Origin: Nostoc sp. S13
GTDB taxonomy: Bacteria > Cyanobacteriota > Cyanobacteriia > Cyanobacteriales > Nostocaceae
Length of the DNA: 59,668 bases
Reading direction: 5' to 3'
Assembly (NCBI RefSeq): GCF_029379315.1
Contig: NZ_JAQYWQ010000029.1
Span: forward strand, 1-59,668
Shown: positions 16,806 through 25,924 of the stretch, piece after piece
Position numbering within the stretch: the first letter of the stretch is position 1
How the letters are laid out: each line of letters starts with the position of its first letter
Notes under the pieces: generated by a model
Seen by the model: the letters and a program-made list of their open reading frames with translations, nothing else
Database searches by the model: none
What the model was told of the DNA's origin: nothing
Translations under genes and position numbers: made by a program

Positions 16806-17639
16806 ATGCTTTTTCCCTTCTTGATCATGTTCCGAGAGGGCGTTGAAGCTGCACTTGTCGTGGGGATCATTGCCAGTTATCTCAAGCAAACTGGACGTAC
16901 CCATTTGATGAAGTCAGTTTGGATTGGTATCGCTTTAGCGACTTTTCTTTGTCTAGGCGCTGGAATTATTTTGCAAATAACCAGTCAGGAGTTTCCGCAG
17001 AAAGAACAGGAACTATTTGAAGCGGTAATTTCCATCGTCGCAGTTGGGGTTCTCACCTGGATGGTTTTCTGGATGCGCCGTGCTGCTCGTTCGATTAAAG
17101 GCGAGTTACAGTCTCAAATTGAAACTGCCATTCAGTCGGGGGATAAATGGGGTACTGCACTAGTGGGGATGGCATTCTTTGCAGTACTGCGCGAAGGTCT
17201 GGAAACAGTAGTGTTTTTGCTAGCCACGTTTCAGCAAAATTTGGGAATTCAAGCTCCCGTGGGGGCATTGTTTGGATATGCAGCCGCAATAGCCGTCGGT
17301 GTAGGCATCTATCAGGGTGGTATCCGCATCAACTTGAAGCGATTTTTTAAATGGACAGGAGCCTTCATTATCGTGGTCGCTGCTGGACTCTTAGCAAGTG
17401 GGGTGAGAGCTTTCCATGAAGCTGGAGTGTGGAATTCACTACAATCAGTGGTATTCGATGCTAGCGGGGTACTTCCTAAGAACGGGTTTCTCGGTTCACT
17501 TTTGACGGGATTTTTTGGATATAACGATACCCCGACTGTCAGCGAGGCGATCGCCTATTTTGGCTATCTAATTCCTACCATGTCGCTGTTCTTCTTAGGG
17601 GATAACGCTGGACAGAAAACTACAGCAAGGCATTCCTAG
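16806..17639 (+). CDS. efeU: FTR1-family iron permease EfeU
   Basis: A 277-residue membrane protein with about seven helices and the two acidic iron-binding motifs of the FTR1/EfeU family: REGVEA at residues 10-15 in the first helix and REGLET near residue 128 in the fourth. The protein sits in the plasma membrane and conducts iron in a ferroxidase-coupled or peroxidase-assisted process. It heads a compact operon with efeO (31 bp later) and efeB (29 bp after that), which fixes its identity. The ATG start is preceded by an AAGGTTATCC segment that can serve as a ribosome site. Confidence 0.93.
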   Translation: MLFPFLIMFREGVEAALVVGIIASYLKQTGRTHLMKSVWIGIALATFLCLGAGIILQITSQEFPQKEQELFEAVISIVAVGVLTWMVFWMRRAARSIKGELQSQIETAIQSGDKWGTALVGMAFFAVLREGLETVVFLLATFQQNLGIQAPVGALFGYAAAIAVGVGIYQGGIRINLKRFFKWTGAFIIVVAAGLLASGVRAFHEAGVWNSLQSVVFDASGVLPKNGFLGSLLTGFFGYNDTPTVSEAIAYFGYLIPTMSLFFLGDNAGQKTTARHS

Positions 17640-17670
17640 CTACTTCAATAATTTTTAGGAACATATCACA

Positions 17671-18861
17671 ATGAAAAATGTTTTAAAGTATTCAACAATT
17701 ATCTGTCTAATTGTCTTGACAGTAGCTGCCTGTGAATCCAAAAAACCAAGCGATACTTCCATGAGTAATTCTCAAGAAGCTAAAGTAGCCAGTGATACCT
17801 TTACTAAAACTTCTACGGAAACTGCTTTGACTGTGACAGATAAAGGTTGCGAACCCAATCAGCTGACACTAGCATCTGGGGAAAACAACTTTGTGCTGAC
17901 CAACAAAAGCAGCCAACCTTTGGAGTGGGAGATTTTGTCTGGGGTGAAAGTCGTTGAGGAAAAGGAAAATATTGCTCCTGGCTTCGTTCAAAAACTCAAA
18001 ACCAATCTAGAGCCGGGTGAATATGACATGGCTTGCGGTTTACGCAGCAATCCCAAAGGGAAACTCACTGTAAAAGCAGGAGTTGGAAATTCTCAAGCCA
18101 AAGGGACTGTAGATCAAGGTCAATTAGTCGGGGCGATCGCAGAATACAAAGTCTACGTCACTAAAGAAACTGACCAACTAGTGGCAGACAACAAGAGTTT
18201 TACAGATGCCGTGATTGCTGGAGACCTTGCTAAAGCTCAGAAACTCTATCCCTCTACTCATGTTCACTGGGAACGCGCAGAACCGATAGCGGAACTTTTC
18301 TCCGATCTCGATAAAACTATGGATTCCCGTGCTGATGACTTTGCTAAAAAAGAGGCTGACCCAGCATTCACTGGATACCATCGCATAGAGAAAGCTTTAT
18401 TTCAAGACAAAACTACAAAAGGCATGAAACCTTTTGCCGAAAAGCTACAGAAAGATGGACTCGATCTCCAAAAGCGCATTGCCACTTTGACCATTGAACC
18501 GAAAAATATGGTTGGCGGTGCTGCTGACTTGATTGAAGAAGTAGCTGCTACCAAAATTTCTGGGGAAGAAGACCGCTACAGCCATACTGACCTCTGGGAC
18601 TTCAGCGCTAATGTAGATGGTTCGCAAAAGATTGTGGAGTTATTGCGCCCCGTCATCCAAAAAGCCAACCCAGATTTATTAGGGCGTGTGGATGCAAATT
18701 TCACAAAAGTTGACCAAAAACTTGCTAAATACAAAACCCCTGATGGTGGTTTTGCTACCTACGACAAGGTGAGTGAAACAGATAAAAAAGACATGAAAAC
18801 AGCGATCGCTGCTCTTTCGGAAGATTTGTCTCAGTTGCGCGGCACTCTGGGCGTTAACTAA
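17671..18861 (+). CDS. efeO: EfeO: periplasmic iron-binding cupredoxin/M75 lipoprotein
   Basis: The 396-residue protein starts with a lipoprotein signal; the lipobox LTVAAC puts the acylated cysteine at residue 21, so it is anchored to a membrane outside the cytoplasm. A cupredoxin-like EfeO domain follows (about 45-135, including KGCEPNQLTLASGENNFVL). The C-terminal imelysin-type M75 domain (about 145-395) carries the HxxE metal motif in HVHWERAEP. EfeO is thought to bind iron and hand it to EfeU. It lies between efeU and efeB in the same orientation with short spacers. Confidence 0.93.
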   Translation: MKNVLKYSTIICLIVLTVAACESKKPSDTSMSNSQEAKVASDTFTKTSTETALTVTDKGCEPNQLTLASGENNFVLTNKSSQPLEWEILSGVKVVEEKENIAPGFVQKLKTNLEPGEYDMACGLRSNPKGKLTVKAGVGNSQAKGTVDQGQLVGAIAEYKVYVTKETDQLVADNKSFTDAVIAGDLAKAQKLYPSTHVHWERAEPIAELFSDLDKTMDSRADDFAKKEADPAFTGYHRIEKALFQDKTTKGMKPFAEKLQKDGLDLQKRIATLTIEPKNMVGGAADLIEEVAATKISGEEDRYSHTDLWDFSANVDGSQKIVELLRPVIQKANPDLLGRVDANFTKVDQKLAKYKTPDGGFATYDKVSETDKKDMKTAIAALSEDLSQLRGTLGVN

Positions 18862-18890
18862 TTGATCAAGAATTCCTAGAGGAGTAAATT

Positions 18891-20159
18891 ATGTCTATTA
18901 CAAAGCAACCAAGTTTACGCATTACTCCCAAGCTAGGGCGTCGCGACTTGTTAATCGGCATGGCAGCAGCAGGTGGAATCGCAGCTTTGACGACTTTGGG
19001 TTATCGTACTCTTCTGGGATCGCCTCTTGACCCGTCTGAAGAGGTCGTGCCGTTCTTTGGACTTCACCAAGCAGGTATTCTTACTCCTACTCCGGCTTCG
19101 GGTTTATTTGTAGTATTTGATACAAGTGCTGCAAATCAAGCAGATTTAGTGCGGTTATTCAAAACTTTAACTGAGCGCATCCAGTTTCTCATGGCAGGGG
19201 GAACACCCAAGCCGCGCGACCCCAAATTTCCACCTAGTGATTCGGGGATTATGGGCCCGGATATCGCTCCTAATAACCTGACAATCACCCTAGCTGTGGG
19301 TAACTCACTGTTCGATAACCGCTTTGGACTCAGCAACTTGAAACCCAAGCGGTTAGATACTATGGCCAATTTTCCCAATGACCAGCTTGACCCAGATTTA
19401 TGTCATGGGGATATACTGTTGCAATTCTGTGCGAATACTGAGGAATCGAATCTCCACGCTTTACGCGACATCATTAAGAACTTACCTGACTTGATAACTT
19501 TGCGTTGGCAAATAGCAGGGTTTCTGCCGCCCAATACCCACAAAAAACAAGGCAAATCTACGGTGCGTAACCTGCTTGGTTTTAAAGATGGGACGGCAAA
19601 TCTAAATGCTAGTGACGAAAAGTTGATGAACCGGATTGTCTGGGTACAGCCAAACAATGGCGAACCAGCTTGGACAGTAGGAGGAAGCTATCAAGTGGTG
19701 CGAGTGATCCGCAACTTAGTCGAACGCTGGGATCGCACACCACTACAGGAACAAGAGACAATTATTGGACGCATTAAGGACTCTGGCGCACCTTTAGCGA
19801 TGAAGTACGAGAAAGATAATCCCAATTATGATCAAGACCCTAAAGGTAAACAAATTCCTCTCAATGCTCATATTCGCCTTGCTAATCCACGCAAATCAGA
19901 GTCGAGTTTGATTCTGCGGCGTGGCTTCAATTATTCACGCGGGTTTGACAAATCTGGACATTTAGATATGGGTTTGTTGTTTGTTTGTTTTCAAGCTGAT
20001 TTAGAGAAGGGGTTTGTGACAGTGCAAAATCGCTTGATTGGGGAACCTTTAGAGGAGTATATTCGCCCTATTGGTGGTGGATATTTCTTCGCTTTACCTG
20101 GTGTAAAAGCTGAAGGAGGTTATCTGGCTCAGTCATTACTAGAAGCATCAGCGGTGTAG
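18891..20159 (+). CDS. efeB: EfeB: Tat-exported DyP-type haem peroxidase
   Basis: 422 residues. The N-terminus has a twin-arginine signal (GRRDLLIGMAAAGG, residues about 17-30), so the protein is exported folded with its haem. The body is a dye-decolorising peroxidase: the GxxDG motif appears as LLGFKDGTANL (about residue 230) and the proximal haem ligand is the histidine in PLNAHIRLANPR. EfeB proteins oxidise ferrous iron and have been proposed to take iron out of haem; the latter is debated. A good Shine-Dalgarno (GAGGAG) stands 7 bp before the ATG. Last gene of efeUOB. Confidence 0.93.
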   Translation: MSITKQPSLRITPKLGRRDLLIGMAAAGGIAALTTLGYRTLLGSPLDPSEEVVPFFGLHQAGILTPTPASGLFVVFDTSAANQADLVRLFKTLTERIQFLMAGGTPKPRDPKFPPSDSGIMGPDIAPNNLTITLAVGNSLFDNRFGLSNLKPKRLDTMANFPNDQLDPDLCHGDILLQFCANTEESNLHALRDIIKNLPDLITLRWQIAGFLPPNTHKKQGKSTVRNLLGFKDGTANLNASDEKLMNRIVWVQPNNGEPAWTVGGSYQVVRVIRNLVERWDRTPLQEQETIIGRIKDSGAPLAMKYEKDNPNYDQDPKGKQIPLNAHIRLANPRKSESSLILRRGFNYSRGFDKSGHLDMGLLFVCFQADLEKGFVTVQNRLIGEPLEEYIRPIGGGYFFALPGVKAEGGYLAQSLLEASAV

Positions 20160-20195
20160 ATTTATCTTTAATTTTTTAGCGATGATTAGTCACTA

Positions 20196-20318
20196 GACCT
20201 CTTGCAAAAGTCCCAAAATCAGGAATGTTATTCTGAGCAGAACGCAGTGGAGAGAAGAATCTCACTACTCTGTTTCGCTTCGCTCAATATGACAATTTAA
20301 GCATTTATGCAAGAGGTC
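20196..20318. mobile_element. Miniature element with TAGAC...GTCTA ends
   Basis: A perfect 13-bp inverted repeat bounds the element: 20194-20206 TAGACCTCTTGCA and its complement at 20308-20320. The outer TA on each side is consistent with a TA target duplication of the IS630/Tc1-mariner type. The interior is non-coding. It fills most of the gap after efeB. Confidence 0.65.
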
Positions 20319-20470
20319 TACTGTAAATAGTAGCGATCGCCTTTGTTGTAGGCTGAAAAGAGTTTTCAATTAGTGAAGTCCAGAACATTGATTGTACGGG
20401 CAATCCATGAATTGCCCCTAGCACAGATATCTGTTTTCACCCCTTGTAGCTATAACGAGTTTAGTAAAAT

Positions 20471-20483
20471 AATGATTATCATT
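20471..20483. promoter_or_regulatory. Fur-box-like palindrome
   Basis: AATGATTATCATT is a perfect 6-1-6 palindrome that matches the core of the classical Fur box (GATAATGATAATCATTATC) closely. It lies 47 bp before the GTG of the small gene at 20530 and about 310 bp after efeB, which is also iron related. It probably controls, or once controlled, the gene to its right. Confidence 0.6.
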
Positions 20484-20529
20484 ACTAAATCCGGGAATTG
20501 CTACGGCTGTTTCAGAAGTCCCTTTTAAG

Positions 20530-20844
20530 GTGAGCAAAGTTTTTAAGAGAGATCCAACCCTCAAAGAAATTCGTCTTGGACAACAAGCGGCTGTAGTTCA
20601 AGAAAACGGGAAATCCTACATTCGAGTGTTTGATGAATATACCCCATTAGAACCTGGCAAAAAATACGTATTGTTCCTTCGTAAAGGGATCGATACGGGT
20701 GAAGGATTGTATTTCCCAACTGGCGTAATGTATGGCAAATATAATGTCGATGGAGGTGACGCAAAAGAAGATGCAGCATTTGATGACCCAACGTTCAACG
20801 CTATCAAAAAAGCTGTGAAAGATCGGTTCAAAGAGTGGGTGTGA
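20530..20844 (+). CDS. Hypothetical protein, possibly N-terminally truncated
   Basis: About 104 residues from a GTG start, beginning SKVFKRDPTLKEIRLGQQ. The reading frame is open upstream to 20476 without an ATG, and the first residues read like the middle of a beta-rich domain (VFDEYTPLEPGKKYVLFL, YFPTGVMYGKYNVDG), so an N-terminal part, perhaps with an export signal, may have been lost. I do not recognise the family by name. A Fur-type palindrome lies just upstream. Either a short iron-regulated protein or a gene remnant. Confidence 0.5.
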   Translation: MSKVFKRDPTLKEIRLGQQAAVVQENGKSYIRVFDEYTPLEPGKKYVLFLRKGIDTGEGLYFPTGVMYGKYNVDGGDAKEDAAFDDPTFNAIKKAVKDRFKEWV

Positions 20845-20956
20845 CCAAACTGAATCTGGGTCAAGTCGAGGCGCAATTCCAGATAACATCACGTAGTTAC
20901 GGATTTCATGACGACCATGCCCTAGAGCCACCTTTCAGAATTGGCAACCTAAACTT

Positions 20957-21081
20957 GTCAAGTATGCTCCCCGCGACGGTGGTTAGCAGCTTGTAATAAC
21001 AGAGATTCCGCAAAGGCGATCGCGTTACTTGCAGATTTACCACCAGCTAACTGCGCTAATTCTTCCCGGCGCGTGTTTCCT
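20957..21081 (-). pseudogene. Duplicated fragment of the recN 3' end
   Basis: About 125 bp nearly identical to the recN terminus at 21944-22066: both contain AAGTATGCTCCCCGCGACGG, followed by the codons for the LLLQAANHRRGEHT tail and the AELAGGKSAS segment. A handful of substitutions (for example in GATTCCGCAAAGGCGATCGC, where one change creates a HIP1 site) separate the copies. The fragment ends abruptly at about 21081 and cannot encode a functional product. Confidence 0.8.
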
Positions 21082-21145
21082 TAGGTGATGTCAAAATCAA
21101 GCAATATATGAAAAATATCCTGGGTGAATAAATATTGCAGTTAAT

Positions 21146-21236
21146 CCACATCTGGTGAAATTAAATATGCGTTATCGAGAACCCTTGTAGAGACGTAGGA
21201 CTGCTACGTCTCTACATTCTTTTTCACTCATATCTT
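21146..21236. mobile_element. 89-bp MITE family, copy A (degenerate)
   Basis: Shares the arms and central hairpin of the three intact copies at 25945, 39221 and 56709 (ACATCTGGTGAAATTAAATA, then AGAACCCTTGTAGAGACG and TACGTCTCTACATTCTTTTT). The end repeats have decayed and the hairpin loop differs, so this is the oldest copy in the window. Confidence 0.7.
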
Positions 21237-21379
21237 TAATGATTTAGTTGATTTGCTCCCAGATGATTGGCATAGTCTCATCCAATATTTTTCATAACAG
21301 AGATATGCCTTTTGTTAGAAGGATAATTAGTTTTTTATAGTTAATCTTTATTTGTACTCCAAAAAACAAGCTAATTGAC

Positions 21380-21775
21380 ATGAAAAATTTGATTTCAAAG
21401 ACGATTAGTCACATCAGTTCTCTGCTTAAAGGACTTCAAGTAAAAAGCTTTTTGACTGTTGTCCTAGTTGGTTTTCTAATGCTGACAACGAATGTTAGTT
21501 ATGGGCAGAATGACAAAGCTTTAGGTGAAAGAGTTCGTGAACAGGTACAGCAAGATGATTCTCAAAGACCGAAAACAATAGGGGAGTGGGATAAAGAAGC
21601 TCGTGAAACGAAAGGTTCTCCTGGTGAACGACTTCAAAAGATTGGTAAAGAGTCAGCAGAAGCCTTTAAACAATTTGGCGCTGGGTACGTAGAGGGTGCT
21701 CAGAAAACTGCTAGTGATGTAGGCGAGAGTGCAGCGCAGACAGGCAAAGGTATTTCTAATCAAGTTGGACGCTGA
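21380..21775 (+). CDS. Small exported protein of unknown function
   Basis: 131 residues with an N-terminal signal peptide: a basic start, the hydrophobic core SFLTVVLVGFLMLTT, and a likely cut after VSYGQ at about residue 43. The mature part is short, charged and low in hydrophobic residues (KTIGEWDKEARETKGSPGER, later GYVEGAQKTASDVGESAAQT). It has the pattern of small stress-related or LEA-like periplasmic proteins, but I do not recognise a named family. It lies between the recN fragment and recN, on the opposite strand to both. Confidence 0.65.
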   Translation: MKNLISKTISHISSLLKGLQVKSFLTVVLVGFLMLTTNVSYGQNDKALGERVREQVQQDDSQRPKTIGEWDKEARETKGSPGERLQKIGKESAEAFKQFGAGYVEGAQKTASDVGESAAQTGKGISNQVGR

Positions 21776-21942
21776 ATGGGTTAGCATACTCCGTTGGCCG
21801 CGAGTACTAATAACTTTACGCCGATAAATTAGTAAATAACTTACCTCATTCTACTTCCGCCGCCATGAGGCGGCGGAAAAAAAATAATAAAAGCATCGAT
21901 CAAGATTTCATATCAATCCAAAATCCACAATTTAAAATTCGC

Positions 21943-23691
21943 TCAAGTATGCTCCCCGCGACGGTGGTTAGCAGCTTGCAATAACAAAGATTCTGCAAAA
22001 GCGATGGCGTCACTTGCAGATTTACCACCAGCTAACTGCGCTAATTCTTCCCGGCGAGTGTTTAAATTATCCAAGGTAGTAACTCTAATAACGGTACGCT
22101 GATCGGCGTTATCATTATTGGCTTTTTTACCTTTGCCTTGATTGATAGTTTGTTTATCTACGCGAAAATGCCGATCGGCCATGGCCGCAACTAAAGGCTG
22201 GTGAGTGACACATAATACTTGGTTGCGTTGACTTAGCTGGTGTAATTTTTCCGCGATCGCTTGGGCTACTCTTCCCGAAACCCCGACATCAATTTCGTCA
22301 AATACCATTGTCCCAGCCACATCAACCTGAGAAAAACAAGCTTTCAGCGCCAGTAAAAAGCGGCTCATTTCCCCACCAGAGGCAATTTCTGTTAAAGGTT
22401 GCAGTGGTTCTCCGGGGTTGGGACTAAACATAAAGGTAATTTTATCTGCTCCGGTGGCAGTTGGGGAAGCAGGCACGATCTCAACCTGAAACTTCACCTT
22501 TTCCATCGCTAGGGGCTTGAGTTGAAATATCAAACGTGATTCTAAATTAGCAGCCGCCTTACTACGCAGCTGAGTTAAGTGATTACTTGCTTGGGTGAGT
22601 TTCTCAAAACACGCTTTTTCTTGCTGTTCTAAGTTTTCGATAGATTGTTCGCTGTCGTTAAGTTGGGCTAATTCCTCTTGAATACGTTGGTAATAAGCGA
22701 TCGCTTCACTAAGTGTCGGGCCATACTTACGACAAATTTGCTTTAATTCCTGAATCCTTTCTTCCACCTCTTCTAACCTCTGGGGATCAGCTTCCAAACT
22801 ATCCCCATAAGCGTTAATCTGCCTTCCCACTTCCATTACCGCAGCTTGCGCGTCCCGCACCAATTCCAACAGGGGTTGCAGTTGGGTGTCATATTCTACC
22901 ATGTCATTTAATGTCACCTCACTGTCTCCCAATAAATCTGCGGCGGCTGGGATTTCATTATCGTTTTGATACAAAGCCTGATAAACTTTGTAACTCATCT
23001 GTTGCAAATCGACGACATGATTCAGGCGTTCCCGTTCTTGTCCCAACTGTTCCAATTCATTAGGTTCGCTGAGATTGGCTGCTGCCAATTCTTGCACTTG
23101 ATAGGTGAGCAAGTCGAGTTGTTGCAACCGTTCCCGTTCTGATGTCCGGCGTTTTTCTAGTGCTAGATGCGCCTGTTGGTAAGTACTAAAACTCGTAGCG
23201 ACTTTATGACGCTGCTGCATCAAGGAGTCGCCACCATATAAATCTAACCAGTCGCGGACTTGGGCAGATTGTCCCACTTGCACCGTTTGACCTTGGGCTG
23301 TGATTTCCACCAAGCGATCGCGCATTCCTCCCATAATTTGCCGATTTACCAACACGCCATTCACCCGCGATCGACTGCGGATATTACTAGTAGTGGCTGT
23401 GATTTCTCGGCTAATGACTACGGAATTTTCATCAAGTAAATCTATTTCTTGTTCGGTTAACCAAGCCGCCAGGGGGGCGTTTGAGGTGAAAGTCGCTTCT
23501 ACCATTGCCCGACTTGTCCCCGTACGAATGACTCGACTAGAGACTTTACCGCCCAAAGCGGCATCAATGGCATCCAAGATAATCGATTTTCCAGCGCCGG
23601 TTTCACCTGTCAACACATTTAGTCCCGCGCCAAATTCCAATTCCAGTTGGTCAATTAGGGCAAAGTTTTCAATTCGCAGGCAAAGCAACAT
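21943..23691 (-). CDS. recN: DNA repair ATPase RecN
   Basis: SMC-like ATPase for double-strand break repair. The N-terminus reads MLLCLRIENFALIDQLELEF, then the P-loop GETGAGKS. The middle is a long coiled coil (about residues 150-400). The C-terminal ATPase half has the signature SGGEMSRFLLALK, a Walker B FDEIDVGVSGR and the VTHQPLVAA switch. RecN proteins have about 550-590 residues, and the methionine at 23691 gives 582. An upstream in-frame start at 23745 would add 18 residues with no family counterpart. The last 120 bp are duplicated at 20957. Confidence 0.95.
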   Translation of the reverse strand: MLLCLRIENFALIDQLELEFGAGLNVLTGETGAGKSIILDAIDAALGGKVSSRVIRTGTSRAMVEATFTSNAPLAAWLTEQEIDLLDENSVVISREITATTSNIRSRSRVNGVLVNRQIMGGMRDRLVEITAQGQTVQVGQSAQVRDWLDLYGGDSLMQQRHKVATSFSTYQQAHLALEKRRTSERERLQQLDLLTYQVQELAAANLSEPNELEQLGQERERLNHVVDLQQMSYKVYQALYQNDNEIPAAADLLGDSEVTLNDMVEYDTQLQPLLELVRDAQAAVMEVGRQINAYGDSLEADPQRLEEVEERIQELKQICRKYGPTLSEAIAYYQRIQEELAQLNDSEQSIENLEQQEKACFEKLTQASNHLTQLRSKAAANLESRLIFQLKPLAMEKVKFQVEIVPASPTATGADKITFMFSPNPGEPLQPLTEIASGGEMSRFLLALKACFSQVDVAGTMVFDEIDVGVSGRVAQAIAEKLHQLSQRNQVLCVTHQPLVAAMADRHFRVDKQTINQGKGKKANNDNADQRTVIRVTTLDNLNTRREELAQLAGGKSASDAIAFAESLLLQAANHRRGEHT

Positions 23692-23935
23692 CAAGCCAAA
23701 TTCTCCATGAGGGCAGATGCCAAATACTTCCAATTTACAAGACAATAAATATCATCTTTCAGCAACTAGCAATACTTAACTACTATTGAACTAGTATGCC
23801 AATTTTAGTTTAGCAGACCTATTGGTACTGAAGACTTTTAAGAGGTAGGGGAGCAAGGGGAAAATAACCAATCCCCAATGTCCCAACATATTGTTACAAT
23901 ACTTAATGTGATCGTTCTGACTGGTGGTCTTCTTC

Positions 23936-25924
23936 ATGATTGTTAAGATACTTCCCCCTAGTTCCCGACCGATTCAGGAGGACAGCCGCAACGGCACAAA
24001 TCGCCGAGGCGAACTGGACGTTATTGATATAGTGCCTGAAAATGGTACACCAGGATTGGTTGTGCAATCGCCAAGCCTCTTAGCCGCCCAAAAAGTGAGG
24101 ACAACTGCCCAACCGGAGACGCTTTACGATCCCGTGGGGATAGCGGCGCATTACCAAAACAGAAAATTGCAAGTTATACGCCGGATTTTCGCCGTGTTGG
24201 GGCCGACTCTATCCTTTGCTTTTGGGTTGTGGTCGGATAGTAAACGGGGAATTGTCGTCAAAAATGATCGCCGACGAGCCACTCAGCTACGAGTATTGCT
24301 AACCCAATTAGGCCCAGCTTACATCAAAATTGGACAAGCTTTGTCCACCAGACCGGATCTGGTTCCTCCCGTATACCTGGAAGAATTAACTAGGCTACAA
24401 GACCAATTACCACCTTTTGCCAACGAAATTGCTTATCAGTTTATCAAAGAAGAATTAGGCGCTCCTCCAGAAGAGGTTTACGCCGAACTCTCAGCCCACC
24501 CAATTGCTGCGGCTTCATTGGGGCAAGTGTATAAAGGTAAGCTAAAAACTGGTGAAGAAGTCGCTGTTAAAGTTCAACGCCCCGACTTAAGAGAGGGGAT
24601 CACCATTGACTTGTATATCTTGCGTAACCTCGCCGCTTGGGTGCAGAAAAAGGTCAAACGGGTAAGAAGTGACTTAGTTGGGATTCTTGATGAATTAGGC
24701 GATCGCATCTTTGAAGAGATGGACTACATCCACGAGGGCGAAAATGCCGAGCGATTTTTCCAACTCTACGGTCACATAAAAGACATATATGTACCGAAAA
24801 TTTACTGGGAATACACCAATCGTCGTGTGTTGACGATGGAGTGGATTAACGGCATCAAATTAACCCAGACAGAAGAAATTAAAGCCCAAGGCATAAATGC
24901 TCGTTACTTAATTGAAGTGGGTGTACAGTGTTCCCTGCGCCAATTGCTAGAACACGGATTTTTCCACGCTGATCCGCATCCTGGTAATTTGCTAGCAACA
25001 CCAGACGGCAAATTGGCTTATCTCGACTTTGGGATGATGAGTGAGATTCAGCCACCACAGCGTTATGGTTTAATTGAAGCGATCGTCCACGTCGTTAACC
25101 GTGACTTTGAAGGATTAGCAAAAGACTACGTTAAGTTAGATTTCTTATCACCAGAAACCGATTTAACACCAATTATCCCAGCTTTTGCGAGAGTGTTTGC
25201 TGATGCCGAAGGAGCCAGTGTTGCCGATCTTAATATTAAAAGCATCACTGATGAACTATCGGCTTTGATGTATGAATATCCTTTCCGCGTACCGCCCTAC
25301 TACGCCTTAATTATTCGCTCCCTCGTGACGCTCGAAGGTATTGCAATCTTTATAGATCCCAACTTTAAAGTTCTTAGTGAAGCTTATCCCTACGTTTCTA
25401 AACGCCTGTTAACAGACCCAGCACCGCAATTAAGAGCATCATTGCAAGATTTGCTATTTAAAGATGGCAGGTTTCGCTGGAACCGTTTAGAAAATTTATT
25501 ACGTAATGCGCGTAATAGTCAAGACTACGACTTTAATTTAGTGCTGAATCAGGGGATAGAATTTCTGTCATCTGAACGCGGCGCTTTCATTCGTGACAAG
25601 TTAGTAGATGAATCTGTTAACGGACTCGATGCTTTAGGTAAAAATGTTTTGCATAACTTCACCTCCCTATTGCGGGAACGGGTAGGATTGACAGCTGTTA
25701 ACAAAACTCCGGCGGCGACAGTTGAGCAACAACAAACCTTGGAGCATATCAAACATATATTAGGTATTCTCAGAGAAACACAAGGCTTTGACCCAGTGCA
25801 ACTTGCGCCCCAAATTGCCCAGTTATTGGTGAATTCAGATGTACAACGTTTGGGTCAACAAATTGCCAACCGCTTCACGCAAAAAGCTGTAGCCAGGTTA
25901 ATTCGGCAATTATTGGCATCGTAG
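23936..25924 (+). CDS. UbiB/ABC1-family atypical kinase (AarF-like)
   Basis: About 662 residues. The ABC1/ADCK core has the alanine-rich loop region AAASLGQVYKGKLKTGEEVA, the lysine-containing VKVQRPDLREG strand, EEMDYIHEGENAERF, and the catalytic and metal-binding segments FFHADPHPGNLLA and LAYLDFGMMSE. Cyanobacterial members act in prenylquinone (plastoquinone, tocopherol) metabolism or membrane lipid homeostasis; which lipid cannot be told from sequence. The C-terminus carries extra helices that may bind membranes. I prefer ATG 23936 (MIVKILPPSSRP) to the GTG four codons upstream. Confidence 0.9.
   Translation: MIVKILPPSSRPIQEDSRNGTNRRGELDVIDIVPENGTPGLVVQSPSLLAAQKVRTTAQPETLYDPVGIAAHYQNRKLQVIRRIFAVLGPTLSFAFGLWSDSKRGIVVKNDRRRATQLRVLLTQLGPAYIKIGQALSTRPDLVPPVYLEELTRLQDQLPPFANEIAYQFIKEELGAPPEEVYAELSAHPIAAASLGQVYKGKLKTGEEVAVKVQRPDLREGITIDLYILRNLAAWVQKKVKRVRSDLVGILDELGDRIFEEMDYIHEGENAERFFQLYGHIKDIYVPKIYWEYTNRRVLTMEWINGIKLTQTEEIKAQGINARYLIEVGVQCSLRQLLEHGFFHADPHPGNLLATPDGKLAYLDFGMMSEIQPPQRYGLIEAIVHVVNRDFEGLAKDYVKLDFLSPETDLTPIIPAFARVFADAEGASVADLNIKSITDELSALMYEYPFRVPPYYALIIRSLVTLEGIAIFIDPNFKVLSEAYPYVSKRLLTDPAPQLRASLQDLLFKDGRFRWNRLENLLRNARNSQDYDFNLVLNQGIEFLSSERGAFIRDKLVDESVNGLDALGKNVLHNFTSLLRERVGLTAVNKTPAATVEQQQTLEHIKHILGILRETQGFDPVQLAPQIAQLLVNSDVQRLGQQIANRFTQKAVARLIRQLLAS

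Noticed and set aside
21850..21900. GCCGCCATGAGGCGGCGG hairpin before the recN stop as a transcription terminator
   Set aside because: The GC-rich stem followed by A-rich sequence could terminate the plus-strand small gene or the minus-strand recN, but the T-run is on the wrong side for recN and only an A-run follows on the plus strand, so no direction is supported.
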